Positions 55,514 through 63,766 of a stretch of DNA of 64,000 nt are shown piece by piece (within the stretch, counting starts at the first letter, position 1; every line of letters starts with the position of its first letter). The notes below the pieces were generated by a model. That model had not been told where the DNA came from. It was given only the letters and a program-made list of their open reading frames with translations, and did not search any database. The translations under genes were made by a program, and so were the position numbers. The DNA is taken from assembly GCF_000686725.1 (NCBI RefSeq), contig NZ_KK366008.1:138074-202073 (forward strand), in the 5' to 3' direction. The stretch comes from Clostridium akagii DSM 12554. Lineage in GTDB: Bacteria; Bacillota; Clostridia; Clostridiales; Clostridiaceae.

Positions 55514-57922
55514 ATGGCAAATAATACAAATGGCAAAAAAAGTAGCAATTCTAAAACACCTAATAAAGATGTAAAGAAAAAAATAGCAAAGAAGAAAAAA
55601 AGACCAGTACTTAGATTCTTCAAAATATTTTTTCTTTCATTTTTATGCGTGGTTATAATAGGCTCTGTTGCTACTTTTGGTGTTGTTCTAGCTATGATTA
55701 AAACAGCACCAGCCTTAGACATAAATGGAACAATATTAGATTTGGATCAAAACTCAACATTATATGATGATAAGGGTCAATCAATGGATACTGTAATAAC
55801 CACACAAAAAAGAACGGTTGTTAGCTTGTCTTCCATTCCTAAGAATTTATCTCATGCCTTTATAAGTATAGAAGATGAGCGATTTTATCAACATGGTGGA
55901 ATTGATGTAAAACGAATTGCAAGTGCCATGTTTTATGATGTTTTAAGCAAGATTCATAGGCAAAATAACATTCAAGGGGCTTCTACAATTACTCAAGAAC
56001 TTATTAAGCAAAGAATGTTTTTAACTGATTCCCTTCAAAACAGAATATCAATTAAAAGGAAGGTTCAAGAGGCATATCTTGCTACAGAACTTGAAAAATC
56101 TCTTACAAAGGATCAGATTTTAGAAGCATATATGAACACTATATATTTAGGCGGTCAAGCCAATGGTGTTGAGGCAGCAGCTCAGCAATATTTTGGTACT
56201 GATGTAAACAATCTAAACCTTATTCAGTCAGCTTTTTTAGCAGGTCTCGTTCAAGGTCCATCTAAATATTATCCGCTTTCAAACTCAGCAAAAAAAGATC
56301 CCTCAGTATATATTAACCGGACCAAAACAGTGCTAGAAACCATGCGTGAAAACAACTACATAAGTGACTCAGATTATACTAGCTCAATTAATGATTTGAA
56401 TTCTGGAAAGCTTACCTTTATAAAAAATAATTCTAGTAATTCTTATTATAATTATGCTTGGTTTTCCTCTTCTGCGGTTTCTGCAGTTAAGAGTGATCTT
56501 AAAGCTCAGTATAACTATACTGATGAGCAAGTTGATAACTTACTTACAAATGGTGGTCTGAAAATATATACTACAATGGATAAGACTATGGAGGACTCTG
56601 TTACTTCTATTATGAATGATACTAAATCATATGGTAATGCTAGTAGTTCTTTTTCAGTAAAAAATGGTATACGTTCACCACAATCCTCAGCAACCGTTAC
56701 AGATTATCGTACAGGACAAGTGAAAGTACTAATTGGTGGAACAGGTCAGCAACCTCCTGCATCATATAATAGATCAGGTACTAGTTATAATAATCCAGTA
56801 GGTTCAAGTATGAAACCACTAGCAGTATATGCCCCTGGTATTGACACTAAAGCAATAACAGAGAGTACTGTAGTGGATGATTCTCCGCTTTCCCCTGAGA
56901 TTTCAAATAAGTATGTTGGCAGTGATGGAAAACCCTATCAGCCTAAAGACGACAATGGTTACAGTGGTCCTCAAACAATAAAAACAGCAATAACAAATTC
57001 TATTAATGTTATTGCTGTAAAAGTTGAAGATAAGATTGGCGTTTCAATTGGTGCTAGCTATGCACAAAAATTTGGTCTTACCTTGGATGATGTAGATAAG
57101 AATCCTACAAGTATAGCTGCTATGGCACTTGGCCAACTTAATCACGGAAGCAATACAACCGCTATGTCTTCAGCTTACGGTACTTTTGGTAATGGTGGCG
57201 TACTTGTAACCCCTAAGGTTTATACAAAAGTTGTTGACAGCAAAGGCGCTGTTATTTTGGATAACACTCAACCTACCTCCAAAAGAGTAATATCAGCTGA
57301 TGCAGCCTATATTATGTATGATATGTTAAAAGGTCCAGTTAGTTCTAGTGGAACTGGTTCAAATGCTTCCAAATATACAACTATGCCTGTAGCTGGTAAA
57401 ACTGGTACTACAACTAACAGTTTTAACCTTTGGTTTTGTGGACTTTCTCCATATTATTCCGCAGCAGTTTGGATAGGAAATGATAAACCAACAGCATTAA
57501 GTTCAACTTTTAATAGTAATGTTTCTGCAAATGTTTGGGGACTTATTATGGCTGACGTAACAAAAAATCAGCCCATTAAGGATTTAACCGCTCCAGATGA
57601 TTTAACAAATATAGGTGGCAATTATTATATTGACGGTACTGCTCCAACGGTTATAGCTCCGCCAGTTACACCACCTGCAGCAACACCTCCACCACAAAAT
57701 CAAACTACTACGAATAATGCTACACCTAAAGTTGATAATACTGTTACTGATACTACTGGTACTGGTAACACTGGCACTGGCAATACTGGTACTGGTAACA
57801 CCGGCACTGGTAACACTGGCACTGGTAACACCGGCACTGGTAACACCGGCACTGGTAACACCGGCACTGGTAACACCGGCACTGGTAACACTGGCACTGG
57901 TAACACTGGCACCACGAAATAA
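55514..57922 (+). CDS. class A penicillin-binding protein (PBP1A type) with repeat tail
   Basis: An 802-residue bifunctional peptidoglycan synthase. A lysine-rich cytosolic start (to about 33) precedes one membrane segment (about 34-58). The GT51 glycosyltransferase comes next (EDERFYQHGGIDVKR, QGASTITQELIKQ), then the transpeptidase with SxxK S431-x-x-K434 (SSMKP), SxN in TNSINVI and KTGTT (K629). The C-terminal tail is proline-rich (APPVTPPAATPPP), then ten GNT units from a 15-bp tandem repeat. GGAGG lies seven bases before the ATG. Sole gene of its transcript. Confidence 0.94.
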   Translation: MANNTNGKKSSNSKTPNKDVKKKIAKKKKRPVLRFFKIFFLSFLCVVIIGSVATFGVVLAMIKTAPALDINGTILDLDQNSTLYDDKGQSMDTVITTQKRTVVSLSSIPKNLSHAFISIEDERFYQHGGIDVKRIASAMFYDVLSKIHRQNNIQGASTITQELIKQRMFLTDSLQNRISIKRKVQEAYLATELEKSLTKDQILEAYMNTIYLGGQANGVEAAAQQYFGTDVNNLNLIQSAFLAGLVQGPSKYYPLSNSAKKDPSVYINRTKTVLETMRENNYISDSDYTSSINDLNSGKLTFIKNNSSNSYYNYAWFSSSAVSAVKSDLKAQYNYTDEQVDNLLTNGGLKIYTTMDKTMEDSVTSIMNDTKSYGNASSSFSVKNGIRSPQSSATVTDYRTGQVKVLIGGTGQQPPASYNRSGTSYNNPVGSSMKPLAVYAPGIDTKAITESTVVDDSPLSPEISNKYVGSDGKPYQPKDDNGYSGPQTIKTAITNSINVIAVKVEDKIGVSIGASYAQKFGLTLDDVDKNPTSIAAMALGQLNHGSNTTAMSSAYGTFGNGGVLVTPKVYTKVVDSKGAVILDNTQPTSKRVISADAAYIMYDMLKGPVSSSGTGSNASKYTTMPVAGKTGTTTNSFNLWFCGLSPYYSAAVWIGNDKPTALSSTFNSNVSANVWGLIMADVTKNQPIKDLTAPDDLTNIGGNYYIDGTAPTVIAPPVTPPAATPPPQNQTTTNNATPKVDNTVTDTTGTGNTGTGNTGTGNTGTGNTGTGNTGTGNTGTGNTGTGNTGTGNTGTGNTGTTK
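57762..57912 (+). repeat. 15-bp tandem repeat encoding (GNTGT)n
   Basis: Ten near-identical copies of a unit like GGTAACACCGGCACT, differing only at synonymous third positions (aac/aat, act/acc), within the PBP reading frame. GC content is much above the surroundings. Copy number changes would keep the frame and alter tail length. Confidence 0.95.
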
Positions 57923-57949
57923 CATAATTAAATAAATTTATAATTATTG

Positions 57950-58004
57950 AAAAGAGGGATATAAGTAGATTTAGGTAAACAAAATCTACTTATATCCCTC
58001 TTTT
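57950..58004. terminator. 23-bp perfect bidirectional terminator
   Basis: Arms 57950-57972 and 57982-58004 are exactly complementary with a 9-base loop; AAAA and TTTT ends give U-runs on both strands. It serves the PBP gene and the convergent spoVA operon. Confidence 0.9.
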
Positions 58005-58068
58005 ATTGATTTTTGCATTTCAATCAGAAAAGCCCTCATTAACTCATGACCTTAACTGTTTTCAGTAG

Positions 58069-58425
58069 TTATTCCTTTGTCTTTGGATTGAAAATCAAAG
58101 CCATTATATATCCAAAGAGTATTGCCGCACCTATTCCTCCAGCTGTACCCTTAATACCTCCAGTAAACGCTCCAATTATACCCTTTGAATCAACTTCCTT
58201 AATGGTAGCCTTTGCAAGGCTATATCCGAACCCTGGCAATGGAACCGTTGCTCCCGCCTTTCCAACCTTTACAATAGTTCCATAAATATTTAGTGCACCT
58301 AAAATCACTCCCAATGTAACAAAACAAACAACTATCCTTGCAGGTGTAAAAGATGTTTTATCCATAAGTATTTGACCAATAACACAAATCAGCCCGCCTA
58401 CAATAAAAGCCATTAAATAATCCAT
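58069..58425 (-). CDS. spoVAE: stage V sporulation protein AE
   Basis: Start at the ATG at 58423-58425, seven bases after GGAGGG; the frame extends five codons up, before the site. The 118-residue protein has three or four membrane segments with GGLICVIGQILMD and GATVPLPGFGYSLA. With SpoVAC it forms the channel that moves calcium-dipicolinate into the forespore and out on germination. Four bases after spoVAD. Confidence 0.93.
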   Translation of the reverse strand: MDYLMAFIVGGLICVIGQILMDKTSFTPARIVVCFVTLGVILGALNIYGTIVKVGKAGATVPLPGFGYSLAKATIKEVDSKGIIGAFTGGIKGTAGGIGAAILFGYIMALIFNPKTKE

Positions 58426-58429
58426 ATAA

Positions 58430-59446
58430 TCACCCTCCATATTCTATTGCCACAGCGTGGGCAATACCTGGTATTGTTTCACCTTGAAGGCTTGAAGTAG
58501 TGCTTAGGAGAGCTCCTGTTGACAATATCAATACTCTTTTAAGTTTACCACTTAACATATTTTTATATATATATCCACAATCCACTACTGCCGAACAGCC
58601 ACAACCACTTCCACCAGCATTAGTTTCTTGACTTGATCCATATATTTCGTCTCCGCAGTCTATATATTTTTCTTCTATATCATAGCCATATTCTTTAAGT
58701 AATTTTGATGTTATATCTTTGCCGTACTTACCTAAATCCCCTGTAGCAATAAGATCATAATCATCTGGTCCTCTACCTGTATCCTGAAAATGTTGTTTTA
58801 TTGTATCTATGGCTGCTGGTGCCATGGATGCTCCCATATTATTAACATCTGTAATTCCATAATCTTTAACCTTTCCAGTAGTAACATAAGATATATATGG
58901 ATAATTTCCCGTTTTCCCAAGAATCATTGCCCCAGCTCCCGTCACTGTCCAATGTGCTGTTGGATGTCTTTGACTACCATATTCAAGTGGATATCTAAAT
59001 TGCCTCTCAGCAGATGAAAAATGTGACGAAGTAGCTGCAAGAAGATAATTTGCAAAACCGGCTTCCATAATCATAGCACCAAGACTTAAAGATTCTGTCA
59101 TAGTCGAACATGCTCCGTATAATCCTATAAATGGTATATCAAGGTCCCTTGCAGCAAAATTCGAGGAACTAATCTGATTTAACAAATCCCCTGCCAGAAG
59201 ATAGTTAATATCCGTTTCCTGAATTTTAGCCTTCTTTATACATTCTGTAATAGCCTTATATAATATACTGCTTTCCGCCTTCTCATAGCTTTTTTGACCA
59301 TTTAAATCATCCTTAAGTATTAGATCAAAATATTCGCTTAATGGTCCTTCTCCTTCTTTAGGACCAACTACTGAATAAGCTGAAATTATTTTAGGTTTAC
59401 TATCTAATTTAATTGATTGTTTGCCAATTCTTTTTCCCAAAACCAT
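58430..59446 (-). CDS. spoVAD: stage V sporulation protein AD
   Basis: A 338-residue thiolase-fold protein with YGACSTMTESLSLGA, SHFSSAERQFRYP and AGGSGCGCSAVVDCGY. SpoVAD binds dipicolinic acid rather than doing thiolase chemistry and sits on the inner spore membrane with SpoVAC and SpoVAE. Stop and start of neighbours are one to four bases away, so the three genes are one unit. Confidence 0.95.
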   Translation of the reverse strand: MVLGKRIGKQSIKLDSKPKIISAYSVVGPKEGEGPLSEYFDLILKDDLNGQKSYEKAESSILYKAITECIKKAKIQETDINYLLAGDLLNQISSSNFAARDLDIPFIGLYGACSTMTESLSLGAMIMEAGFANYLLAATSSHFSSAERQFRYPLEYGSQRHPTAHWTVTGAGAMILGKTGNYPYISYVTTGKVKDYGITDVNNMGASMAPAAIDTIKQHFQDTGRGPDDYDLIATGDLGKYGKDITSKLLKEYGYDIEEKYIDCGDEIYGSSQETNAGGSGCGCSAVVDCGYIYKNMLSGKLKRVLILSTGALLSTTSSLQGETIPGIAHAVAIEYGG

Positions 59447-59447
59447 A

Positions 59448-59900
59448 TCACCTACTTATAAAATAGTATATTACGCCTACGATTATTGAAGAGCCTATTC
59501 CATATACCAAAACAGGACCAGCAATAGTAAACATCTTTGCACCCACCCCAAGAATATAGCCCTCTTTTTTGAATTCAATTGCCGGTGCAACAATGGAGTT
59601 TGCAAATCCTGTAATTGGTACTACTGTTCCAGCTCCAGCAAAATTTGCAATTTTGTCATATATGCCTATCCCCGTCAAAAGTGCCCCTATGAATATCATA
59701 ATTATTGTTACCCATGTACTTGTGTCTTCCATAGATACACCATTACTAATTAGAAGATTATAAAAAAATTGTCCTATATCACATATTAAGCCACCAACTA
59801 TAAAAGCGTAAACACAATTTTTAGCTAGTTTAGATTTAGGAGAACTCTCATCTGTAACTTTGTGGAAATTTTCCTTTATTTTATTCTCTTTAACTTGCAT
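59448..59900 (-). CDS. spoVAC: stage V sporulation protein AC
   Basis: Start at the ATG at 59898-59900, eight bases after AGGAG; an ATG two codons earlier is too close to the site. The 150-residue protein has four or five membrane segments, NCVYAFIVGGLICDIGQFF and GTVVPITGFANSIVAPA. SpoVAC is the mechanosensitive channel subunit for dipicolinate. First gene of spoVAC-AD-AE, separated from sigF by a terminator-like hairpin, so it may have its own late forespore (sigma-G) promoter. Confidence 0.93.
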   Translation of the reverse strand: MQVKENKIKENFHKVTDESSPKSKLAKNCVYAFIVGGLICDIGQFFYNLLISNGVSMEDTSTWVTIIMIFIGALLTGIGIYDKIANFAGAGTVVPITGFANSIVAPAIEFKKEGYILGVGAKMFTIAGPVLVYGIGSSIIVGVIYYFISR

Positions 59901-59959
59901 ATACATATCTCCTTTCAGAAATATTATTTACATTTAAAACTATTTTAATCCTAAAATAA

Positions 59960-60005
59960 AAGAAATTAAGTGGATAGCAAACTTACGTCCTGCTAACCAC
60001 TTAAT
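59960..60005 (-). terminator. hairpin at the end of sigF
   Basis: On the minus strand ATTAAGTGGTTAGCA (59991-60005) pairs with TGCTATCCACTTAAT (59965-59979) with one mismatch, followed by TTCTTTTATTTT. The sigF stop is inside the 5' arm. It separates the spoIIA operon from spoVAC-AD-AE. Confidence 0.75.
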
Positions 60006-60757
60006 CTCTCTTTCATAACTTTTAAAACTTTTTTTTCTATCCTGGATACTTGTACTTGACTTATCCCTAACATACCAGCAACTTGTATTTGCGTCTTATC
60101 CTTAAAATATCTAAGAATTATTACTTGTCTAGATTTTTTATCTAAATTGCTAAGTACATCTTTAAGTGCTATTTTATCTAAAACTTCATCATCACTATTC
60201 TCAGTTTCACTAAGTTTATCAATAAGCATTACCGGTGAACCGTCATCTTGATGAATTACATCATAAAGATACTGTAGGCTATTTGAAGATTCTGTAGCAA
60301 GTAATATTTCTTCAACATTTAAGCCTGAATATTTTGATAATTCCTCCAGAGTGGGATCCCTATTTAATTCTTTTGTCAATGCTTCTTTATCATAATGAAT
60401 TTTTCTTGCAGTGTTTTTTATACTCCTACTTACTTTAATTATTCCATCATCTCTTAAAAATCTCTTTATTTCTCCCATTATCATTGGAACTGCATACGTA
60501 GAAAATTTAACCCCGAAATTTGAATCAAAATTGTTTATTGCCTTTATAAGTCCTAAACAACCTATTTGGAAAATGTCATCATATTCATAACCCCTATTCA
60601 AAAATCTTTTACTTATGGATGATACAAGTGGTAAATTGTTTGCCACCAATTGGTCAAGGGCTTCCTTATCTCCCTTTTGTGCTTTTCCGATTAAATATAA
60701 ATTCCCATTGTAATCATGTCCCTCATTTTTTATCAATTCTTTACCCATAGTTTCCAA
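59993..60757 (-). CDS. sigF: RNA polymerase sigma-F factor
   Basis: A 254-residue sporulation sigma factor with region 2 (YDDIFQIGCLGLIKAINNFD, VKFSTYAVPMIMGEIKRF), region 3 and region 4 (LSNLDKKSRQVIILRY; QVAGMLGISQVQVSRIEKKV). It directs the first forespore-specific transcription and is held inactive by SpoIIAB. The start could be TTG at 60755-60757 or the ATG three codons later; neither has a strong site at ideal distance. Third gene of spoIIAA-spoIIAB-sigF. Confidence 0.96.
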   Translation of the reverse strand: METMGKELIKNEGHDYNGNLYLIGKAQKGDKEALDQLVANNLPLVSSISKRFLNRGYEYDDIFQIGCLGLIKAINNFDSNFGVKFSTYAVPMIMGEIKRFLRDDGIIKVSRSIKNTARKIHYDKEALTKELNRDPTLEELSKYSGLNVEEILLATESSNSLQYLYDVIHQDDGSPVMLIDKLSETENSDDEVLDKIALKDVLSNLDKKSRQVIILRYFKDKTQIQVAGMLGISQVQVSRIEKKVLKVMKERLSG

Positions 60758-60795
60758 GTATAAACTCGTATCTCACTCCTCTCATAAAATATTTT

Positions 60796-61227
60796 CTATT
60801 CCAGTGAAGAAAACACTTTTTTCATTCTAATCCTTGTACCAACATTTTCTGAAGATTCTATTTCAACACTGTCCATGAATGTTTCCATTACAGTAAATCC
60901 CATCCCTGATCTTTCAAGATCTGGCCTAGAAGTATATAATGGTTCCCTTGCTTTTTTGATATCACTAATGCCACAGCCTTCATCCATAACGGAGATGCTT
61001 ATTTCATTTTTGTTTAATATGCTTTCAATTATGACTTTTCCTTCCTTATTATCTCCATATCCATGTATAATGGCATTTGTAACTGCTTCAGATACCGCAG
61101 TCTTAACATCAGATATTTCTTCCAATGTTGGATCTAACTGTGATGCAAAAGCAGCCACTGCAACTCTTGCAAAACTTTCATTTTGAGATCTGCTCGAGAA
61201 CTCAATTTTCATCATATTTTCACTCAT
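60796..61227 (-). CDS. spoIIAB: anti-sigma-F factor SpoIIAB
   Basis: A 143-residue GHKL-fold kinase with the N box [16 protein letters not shown]1 VMDEGCGI and G2 RSGMGFTVM. It binds sigma-F and phosphorylates the antagonist SpoIIAA on serine. GGGGGG lies six bases before the ATG; 23 bases after spoIIAA. Confidence 0.97.
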   Translation of the reverse strand: MSENMMKIEFSSRSQNESFARVAVAAFASQLDPTLEEISDVKTAVSEAVTNAIIHGYGDNKEGKVIIESILNKNEISISVMDEGCGISDIKKAREPLYTSRPDLERSGMGFTVMETFMDSVEIESSENVGTRIRMKKVFSSLE

Positions 61228-61250
61228 TTTTATCCCCCCAAAACCAATCC

Positions 61251-61586
61251 TTAAATTATACTAAGTGCTTCTTCTAAAGTTTTATAAGATTTTACAATTT
61301 TAAATAGTCCTGATAGCTGAAATATCCTCTCAACTGACCCCTTAGCATTAGCTATACATATTGTACCCTTTTTCATGGAAAGCTTTTTATATCTACCAAT
61401 TATCACGCCTATTCCAGAGCTGTCCATAAAGTTAACATGATCAAAATTCATAATAACTTTGTTTGTGCTGACCATATCAATTCTGTCATCAATTTTAATT
61501 CTAACTTCCTCTGCACTATGATGATCAAGCTCTCCGGTAAGCGTTACAATAAGCTTATCATCTTTACTTTCAAATTCAATATACAT
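61251..61586 (-). CDS. spoIIAA: anti-anti-sigma factor SpoIIAA
   Basis: A 111-residue STAS-domain protein with [13 protein letters not shown] and the phosphorylated-serine loop [15 protein letters not shown] (first Ser of DSSG, S56). Unphosphorylated it frees sigma-F from SpoIIAB in the forespore. GGGGGG site six bases before the ATG. First gene of the operon behind the sigma-H promoter at 61631-61659. Confidence 0.97.
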   Translation of the reverse strand: MYIEFESKDDKLIVTLTGELDHHSAEEVRIKIDDRIDMVSTNKVIMNFDHVNFMDSSGIGVIIGRYKKLSMKKGTICIANAKGSVERIFQLSGLFKIVKSYKTLEEALSII

Positions 61587-61894
61587 TAGTATCCCCCCAT
61601 GGTATTTACTTAAAAACAGTTATAATTTGTATATTCTATATTATAACTTTATTTCCTCTATTTGTATATTAATTTATTTAATCATTTTAATTCTTCCCTA
61701 TTATAAATAAATTTATACAAATAGATTATATTTTTTCATATACTGTTTTTTTCTAACATATATAACGCAGAGAAACATAGAAAGCAATTTCAATTTATGA
61801 AGAATGTCTGAAATTTATACGATTTGAATAAATCTGTACTTGAACTTTTATTTTTTTCACGTAAAACTAAGTTAAGATGTACTTACCCTAACTT
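61587..61894. other. spoIIA promoter region, no gene
   Basis: A 308-base gap between spoIIAA and the methyltransferase gene. It holds the sigma-H promoter. I looked for Spo0A boxes (TGNCGAA) and found only weak matches such as TGTCTGA near 61805. No clear terminator for the methyltransferase gene is visible, so its transcript could read into spoIIAA. Confidence 0.6.
61631..61659 (-). promoter_or_regulatory. sigma-H promoter of the spoIIA operon
   Basis: On the minus strand AGAGGAAAT (61651-61659) fits the sigma-H -35 consensus RnAGGAwww at every position. ATAGAATAT (61631-61639) fits the -10 consensus RnnGAATww, with 11 bases between. It is 45 bases upstream of the spoIIAA start, as expected for sigma-H control at sporulation onset. 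Confidence 0.85.
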
Positions 61895-63673
61895 TTAACT
61901 TAAATTACTCTTAACTGCATTCTTAATTATCTCTATTTCTTCATCTGTAAAATTAAAAATTTTATATAAATAGTCCTCACTTCTATTCTCATCCATAGTA
62001 GGAATGCACAACTTCATAAGATTATTAGGATAATATTCATACAAGTTTTCTCCTAATTTTTTTCCAAAAGTTTTAAAATAGAATTCATAAATTTCACTAT
62101 TAAGAACATATAAAAGATATTCATATGTAAATGGTGCGCTTTCTTTAAGAATCAATGCATAAACGTCCGCACTAAAAAAACTTCCCTTGTCTAAAGCAAA
62201 ACGATTGTTTTCTGATTTGTATGGTAAAACAATTTTTGTCCCTTGAAATATATCTTTATTTCTTCCCCATTGTAACTCATACCATTTTCTGATACCATTT
62301 TTACACTCTCTCCTATTAAGAAGCTTTTCTTTATATTCACTTATGTGCCTAATTGAATTACAGTATTCATCTTCATTTTCAATGCCATCTGAATAAATTA
62401 AATACTTATCCTTTTGAACCACTCCATATTTACTAATATAACTGCTCTTTATCCATGGTCTTAAAAGATCAGTTTCAATATTTTCTAGTCTTACCGTTTC
62501 ACTGTCAACAATAAATGCCTTGTCGCAGCCAGTTATAATTCCTTGAAAGCTATCACATATATTTGACAAACTAGTAAAACTATTTTTTTCGATTTTGTTT
62601 ATTATGTCCCTTTCCCTTTGGTTTCTGAGTATCCAACCATTATTGTTTAAAAGATTTTTCTTAATATAAAAACTGTTGTATTCTTTTCCCTGTTCCATAA
62701 ATAGGGATTTATAGAAATCATATTTATTTTTTCCTTTAGTAACCTTTGGTTTTATTACTTCTATTTCTTTGTCAACGTTTTGCTCATTTTTTAAAAAGAT
62801 TATAACTGGGTCTATTCCTGCACCTTTAAAAGGTCTTATACCATAAAAATCCACTATTTTTTCAATAGAACACAACTCTTTTAAAATTTTTCTAAGTACC
62901 TCCCCGCTTGGAGATTCAAGAAAATATCTTGAGGTTATGAATGAAAGTTTGCCACCTTTTACCAAATTGAGGAGTGATTTTTGAAAAAAGCAGTATGAAA
63001 TATCACCTTTGTCCTTATATATTTCTTTATACATATTTTTTAGTTTAACACTGTAATCCCTATCCACTGATTTATGTCCCACATATGGTGGATTACTTAT
63101 ATATATATCAAATTTATTTTCAAGCGTCTCTATAAGAAAATCTTTTTTAATAAAATTGCATGAATTTACGTGATCACTTATAACATATAGATCAATCTGC
63201 AAAATTTTTAATGCATTCTCATCTATATCAAATCCATATAAATTATTATTAATAATGTGAGCAGAAATATCTTTTTTTATTAAATTAATATTATTTTCCA
63301 AATTTATTTTTTCTAAATTTTCGTTATATATTTTATATAGAATCCCAAAACATGAAATTAACATATTTCCTGAACCGCAGGCAGGATCTACTATTTTAAT
63401 AAATGGATTTTTAATTATGTCTTCTTTAGTCACTGTATTTTTTATAATATAATCAGCTATCTCACACGGAGTATAAACTACTCCATTTTCTTTATTTAAT
63501 TTAACAAGCTCATAATAAAAAATAGAAAATAATTCATCCTGTGCCATTTTCATTTTATTTTTATAGCTTTCAATACCTATTTTTTTATAGATACCATCTA
63601 TTGGTGCCAATATTAAGTTATATATTTCGTCAATTTGTTCCATAAAACTGTCTATCATTTCAAAAAACCCCAT
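61895..63673 (-). CDS. orphan adenine-specific DNA methyltransferase, CamA-like
   Basis: A 592-residue N6-adenine methyltransferase. The SAM motif DPACGSGN is at 96-103, the catalytic NPPYVG at 194-199 and TPCEIADYI before them. The C-terminal half is a TaqI/Eco57I-type target-recognition domain with SFQGIITGCDKAFIV and RRECKNGIRKWYELQWGR. These C-terminal stretches resemble, from memory, CamA of Clostridioides difficile, which methylates CAAAAA and promotes sporulation. No nuclease domain or restriction gene is adjacent, so it is probably an epigenetic regulator rather than a defence enzyme. It lies immediately upstream of spoIIA. The start is uncertain: the ATG at 63671-63673 lacks a ribosome site, and ATG codons 5 and 10 codons later are alternatives. 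Confidence 0.85.
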   Translation of the reverse strand: MGFFEMIDSFMEQIDEIYNLILAPIDGIYKKIGIESYKNKMKMAQDELFSIFYYELVKLNKENGVVYTPCEIADYIIKNTVTKEDIIKNPFIKIVDPACGSGNMLISCFGILYKIYNENLEKINLENNINLIKKDISAHIINNNLYGFDIDENALKILQIDLYVISDHVNSCNFIKKDFLIETLENKFDIYISNPPYVGHKSVDRDYSVKLKNMYKEIYKDKGDISYCFFQKSLLNLVKGGKLSFITSRYFLESPSGEVLRKILKELCSIEKIVDFYGIRPFKGAGIDPVIIFLKNEQNVDKEIEVIKPKVTKGKNKYDFYKSLFMEQGKEYNSFYIKKNLLNNNGWILRNQRERDIINKIEKNSFTSLSNICDSFQGIITGCDKAFIVDSETVRLENIETDLLRPWIKSSYISKYGVVQKDKYLIYSDGIENEDEYCNSIRHISEYKEKLLNRRECKNGIRKWYELQWGRNKDIFQGTKIVLPYKSENNRFALDKGSFFSADVYALILKESAPFTYEYLLYVLNSEIYEFYFKTFGKKLGENLYEYYPNNLMKLCIPTMDENRSEDYLYKIFNFTDEEIEIIKNAVKSNLS

Positions 63674-63766
63674 CGTATATTTATAGAAACTATGTACAAA
63701 ATATTATAGACTATAATAACAGTTTATACAACTTTATAGAATTTTATTGGGAAGGAGACATCACAT

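Noticed and set aside
57602-57925. Long Ser/Val/Thr- or Val/Pro-rich frames opposite the PBP tail
   Set aside because: They are antisense readings of the 15-bp repeat, which keeps all frames open; no start signals.
61587-61894. Spo0A boxes upstream of spoIIA
   Set aside because: Only weak matches (such as TGTCTGA) to TGNCGAA were found; not enough to call sites.
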